Positions 6,505-8,717 of a stretch of DNA of 8,717 nucleotides are shown here, one piece after another. Each line of letters starts with the position of its first letter. Position 1 is the stretch's first letter. Below the pieces are notes generated by a model. The model did not search any database. It had not been told where the DNA came from and was given only the letters and a program-made list of their open reading frames with translations. The position numbers were made by a program, and so were the translations under genes. This stretch comes from an uncultured Chitinophagaceae bacterium (GTDB lineage: Bacteria; Bacteroidota; Bacteroidia; Chitinophagales; Chitinophagaceae), in NCBI GenBank assembly GCA_946885335.1, contig CAMPGG010000135.1:1-8717 (forward strand), in the 5' to 3' direction.

Positions 6505-6726
6505 TTACGAAAGTTCGTTTTCCTTTGAATCAAGGCGGAATGAAATTTTGCAAATCACTCCATAAGAAACGATCTTACCATCTTTCACATGTCCTTTCAT
6601 ATCTTTTACAAAAACCGAATCAATATTGTGAATGGTTTTTGAGGCTTCAGTTACGGCATTACTAACAGCTTCATCAAAACTTTTTGGAGATGAAGCAATT
6701 ACTTCAATGACTTTTACAATTGGCAT
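6505..6726 (-). CDS. Dodecin family protein, lacking the flavin-stacking Trp
   Basis: A 73-residue small protein with the dodecin pattern: the N-terminal strand 'MPIVKVIEVIASSPKSFD', a helix with 'AVTEASKTIHNI', then strands 'SVFVKDMKGHVKDGKI' and 'YGVICKISFRLD'. Dodecins form hollow dodecamers that store or buffer flavins. Lined up on the KGHVKDGK segment, the position of the flavin-stacking Trp (Trp36 of Halobacterium salinarum) is Ser37 here, and the Gln contact is Gly56. It therefore belongs to the Trp-less dodecin group, whose ligand is uncertain. I chose the ATG at 6726 because the 'MPIVKVIEV' start is the family N-terminus; the frame extends 28 codons further to 6810 but that part looks non-conserved. 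It lies 146 bp after the lipoprotein hydrolase on the same strand and probably has its own promoter. Confidence 0.92.
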   Translation of the reverse strand: MPIVKVIEVIASSPKSFDEAVSNAVTEASKTIHNIDSVFVKDMKGHVKDGKIVSYGVICKISFRLDSKENELS

Positions 6727-6872
6727 AATACAAGATTTACTATGAAGAAAATTATTTACAAGTATCAAATCTGGATGATGGGAAGAAATGATACAAACAA
6801 TTATATGCAAATATCATACTAACAAAAATTGAAATATTTATAGGTTGATACTCATCCAAATAAATGAATGAT

Positions 6873-7898
6873 TTAAAATGATCCGGCATCCACGTCCTTA
6901 ATAAATTTTGTAACGCCATCCATAAATACTTTCTGGTCATCCCACATGGCAAGGTGACTGCCATTCGGGCAATGCAGGTAGCGGCCATTTTTTACTTTTT
7001 TACTTTGCTCCTCCATCGTTTTCGGATCCATGGTATCGTATTCAGCACCAACCATTAAAGTAGGAACTTCAATTTTTTCAAGGTCATTCATCCTGTCCCA
7101 GGTTAATAATCTTCCTGAAACGGAAAATTCGCTGGGGCCCTGCATCATTACGTAAACGGGATAGTTTACATGTTTGAAAGTTCGGTTAACTGCATCAGGC
7201 CAAACAGGCAGGCGGCAAATATGTTTATTGTAATATTCCGTCCGCAATAATTGCTGGTAATTTGGATCGTCCATTTGTTTCAACGATTCATAAGCCATTA
7301 ATGAATCTACAGCTGTCTTCCGCATGCCCGTTCTTAGTTGCTCTCCATATTTTGCATATAATGGAATACTTGCCATCATATTGCATACGATTAGTCCTTT
7401 TAAATGTTCCTGGTATTTTAATGCATACTCCATGGCTAAAATGCCACCCCAGGAATTTCCAAGCACATAAAAATTTTCTTTATTGGCGCCTATGGCTTGC
7501 CTCACCTGTTCAACTTCTTCTACAAATCGCTCGGTTTGCCACAGCGAACTGTCTGTTGGCTGATCCGAATAATAAGAACCCAATTGGTCATAATAATAAA
7601 ATTCAAATCCTTCCCTTGGAAAATAGCTTTCGAAACATTCAAAATATTCATGCGTCATCGCAGGTCCTCCATGCAGTAATAAAACTTTGATCCTGTTATT
7701 ATTGCCTACCCGCTTGGTCCATACATTAAAATTACCAACCGGCGTTGTGATAGGAATCAGTTGTACTCCACCACTTAATACAGTGCTATCTCCATAATTG
7801 AAATAAGTATCAACCGGCATTTCACTGGTATCTTCTCTCCCTTTATTTTGCTGGCAAGAAATAACTAAAATAAACAGGCATAACAATAAGACTCTCAT
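6873..7898 (-). CDS. Lipoprotein alpha/beta hydrolase, proline iminopeptidase family (S33)
   Basis: The 341-residue product has an N-terminal lipoprotein signal 'LLLCLFILVISC' with the lipobox VISC and acylated Cys15. The residues after Cys (QQNKG) lack the acidic stretch of the surface-export signal, so it may stay on the periplasmic side. The hydrolase domain (about 45-335) shows the oxyanion motif HGGP (76-79), 'YYDQLGSYYSDQP' (102-114), nucleophile Ser149 in GNSWGG, 'MMQGPSEF' (251-258), the acid Asp288 in 'GAEYDTMDP', and His315 in 'NGSHLAMWD'. This is the signature of proline-iminopeptidase-like hydrolases, which release N-terminal Pro or similar residues from short peptides. HGGPA replaces the usual HGGPG, and substrate specificity cannot be read from sequence. 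The gene is divergent from the secreted amidase across 139 bp. Confidence 0.92.
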   Translation of the reverse strand: MRVLLLCLFILVISCQQNKGREDTSEMPVDTYFNYGDSTVLSGGVQLIPITTPVGNFNVWTKRVGNNNRIKVLLLHGGPAMTHEYFECFESYFPREGFEFYYYDQLGSYYSDQPTDSSLWQTERFVEEVEQVRQAIGANKENFYVLGNSWGGILAMEYALKYQEHLKGLIVCNMMASIPLYAKYGEQLRTGMRKTAVDSLMAYESLKQMDDPNYQQLLRTEYYNKHICRLPVWPDAVNRTFKHVNYPVYVMMQGPSEFSVSGRLLTWDRMNDLEKIEVPTLMVGAEYDTMDPKTMEEQSKKVKNGRYLHCPNGSHLAMWDDQKVFMDGVTKFIKDVDAGSF

Positions 7899-8037
7899 GT
7901 TTTATTATTTGGTTCAAAAGATAACCATTTATTTATTTATATTGACCTGGGTATTTATATAAATTGATAACCCATTTAATCTTTTGCAAATGGAATTTGC
8001 AGATAAGTATAAACATCTCTTGCTAAAAAATATTCAA
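7899..8037. promoter_or_regulatory. Divergent promoter region, lipoprotein hydrolase / amidase
   Basis: A 139-bp AT-rich region between two outward genes. It contains an 8-bp perfect inverted repeat, CAAAAGAT (7915-7922) / ATCTTTTG (7979-7986), and a direct repeat GATAACCATTTA (7920-7931) / GATAACCCATTTA (7966-7978). Read on the minus strand, TATCTTTTG (7923-7915), 17 nt before the hydrolase ATG, resembles the Bacteroidota -7 box TAnnTTTG but has an extra T. No matching -33 box was found, so the promoters are not placed. Confidence 0.35.
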
Positions 8038-8717
8038 ATGAAATTTATAGTTACGTTGCTTGCCTTCATTTATACATGCCAGGTATTTTCGCAAACACGC
8101 CAGGATAGTTTGCTGGTAATTAAGCAATCCCTTCAATTGATTGACCTTGATTTTACTGAACCTGAATTGGATTCCATGCTGGATGATGTAAAACAGAATA
8201 CCCGCATTTATGCAAACATGCATAAACAATATCCACCCAATAACCTGGCCTACCCTTTCGCATTTAATCCTGCTCCCTATGGTTTTAAAATTCCGCAAAA
8301 TCAACAAAAAATTGTTTGGGACATTCCAAAAAATACCGCTTTACCAACTAACAGGAATGAACTGGCATTTTATTCTATTCCGCAATTGGCATCACTGATA
8401 AAAAATAAAAAGATCAGTTCAACGGAGCTGACAACATTTTTTTTAAACCGGTTAAAAAAATGGGGAGATACTTTAGAATGCGTCATCACACTGACTGAAG
8501 AACTGGCGATGCAACAGGCAAAACAAGCTGACCTTGATTTAGCTAAAGGGATTTACCGCGGTCCTCTTCATGGTATTCCATATGGGTTAAAAGATCTTTT
8601 TGCGGTTAAAGGATACCGCACAACTTTTGGATCAACACCTTATAAGGACCAGGTTCTGGATGAAAACGCCTATGTATACACGAAATTAACAGAAGCTGGT
8701 GCCGTGCATTGCGCAAA
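8038..8717 (+). CDS. Secreted amidase-signature family enzyme, 3'-truncated
   Basis: An open frame of 226 codons runs off the window. The start 'MKFIVTLLAFIYTCQVFSQ' is a Sec signal peptide with probable cleavage after Ser18 (FS-Q), so the enzyme is periplasmic or secreted. Residues 145-225 show the amidase signature fold: 'LECVITLTEELAMQQAKQAD', 'YRGPLHGIPYGLKDLFAVKG', 'TTFGSTP', 'DENAYVYTKLTEAGAV'. Lys185 in GLKD is the first residue of the Ser-cisSer-Lys triad; the two serines lie beyond the window end. The family hydrolyses amide bonds, but being exported this copy is not the GatA subunit of tRNA amidation. About 100 extra residues precede the catalytic Lys compared with cytosolic members. 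An in-frame ATG at 7990 would add 16 residues before the signal peptide; 8038 is preferred. Confidence 0.9.
   Translation, partial: MKFIVTLLAFIYTCQVFSQTRQDSLLVIKQSLQLIDLDFTEPELDSMLDDVKQNTRIYANMHKQYPPNNLAYPFAFNPAPYGFKIPQNQQKIVWDIPKNTALPTNRNELAFYSIPQLASLIKNKKISSTELTTFFLNRLKKWGDTLECVITLTEELAMQQAKQADLDLAKGIYRGPLHGIPYGLKDLFAVKGYRTTFGSTPYKDQVLDENAYVYTKLTEAGAVHCA

Noticed and set aside
6727..6810. N-terminal extension of dodecin by 28 residues
   Set aside because: The 'MPIVKVIEV' start is the family N-terminus, and the extension has no dodecin-like sequence and looks like untranslated leader.
7262..7690. Plus-strand open frame of 142 codons
   Set aside because: It lies opposite the lipoprotein hydrolase, whose catalytic motifs prove the minus-strand frame; the plus-strand translation shows no domain.

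Overview
The window looks like a chromosomal segment from a Bacteroidota bacterium, most likely of the Chitinophagaceae type. The grounds are a low to moderate GC content, an Oar-type TonB-dependent receptor with an N-terminal carboxypeptidase-regulatory-like domain, the absence of clear Shine-Dalgarno sequences, a secreted amidase with an 'FSQ' signal-peptidase site, and A/T-flanked hairpin terminators. Family placement below phylum is inference.

Layout. (1) 1-3059, plus strand: the 3' part of a large TonB-dependent outer-membrane receptor, followed by a strong terminator at 3081-3114. (2) 3115-3260: a gap almost filled by three small arrays of 7-8 bp units. (3) 3261-4076, minus strand: a PF00756-type esterase with an EF-hand-like loop next to its catalytic acid. 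(4) 4219-5175, plus strand: an ATP-grasp enzyme. (5) 5176-5336: a composite repeat region, with GTTTAGNN octamers, two 30-bp REP-like units, then inverted NNTAAAC heptamers that run into the next start codon. (6) 5337-6449, plus strand: a YbdK/GCS2 carboxylate-amine ligase. (7) 6456-6489: a hairpin terminator between convergent genes. (8) 6505-6726, minus strand: a dodecin. (9) 6873-7898, minus strand: a lipoprotein alpha/beta hydrolase of the proline-iminopeptidase family. (10) 8038-8717, plus strand: the 5' part of a secreted amidase-signature enzyme that runs off the window.

How the genes may work together. The ATP-grasp enzyme and the GCS2 ligase are both ATP-dependent carboxylate-amine (amide/peptide) ligases on the same strand. 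With the divergent esterase they could form a small-molecule or peptide amide-bond pathway whose product is unknown. This is the best candidate for an undescribed system here. The lipoprotein iminopeptidase-like hydrolase and the exported amidase form a divergent pair that probably acts on peptides or amides in the periplasm or at the cell surface. The TonB receptor probably imports a large ligand, but nothing local names its substrate.

The most unusual DNA-level feature is the set of five low-copy tandem arrays (period 7 or 8 bp, four to about seven and a half units each, four different unit sequences or orientations) bracketing the esterase/ATP-grasp cassette. They resemble the heptanucleotide STRR repeats known from filamentous cyanobacteria and directly touch coding boundaries at both ends.
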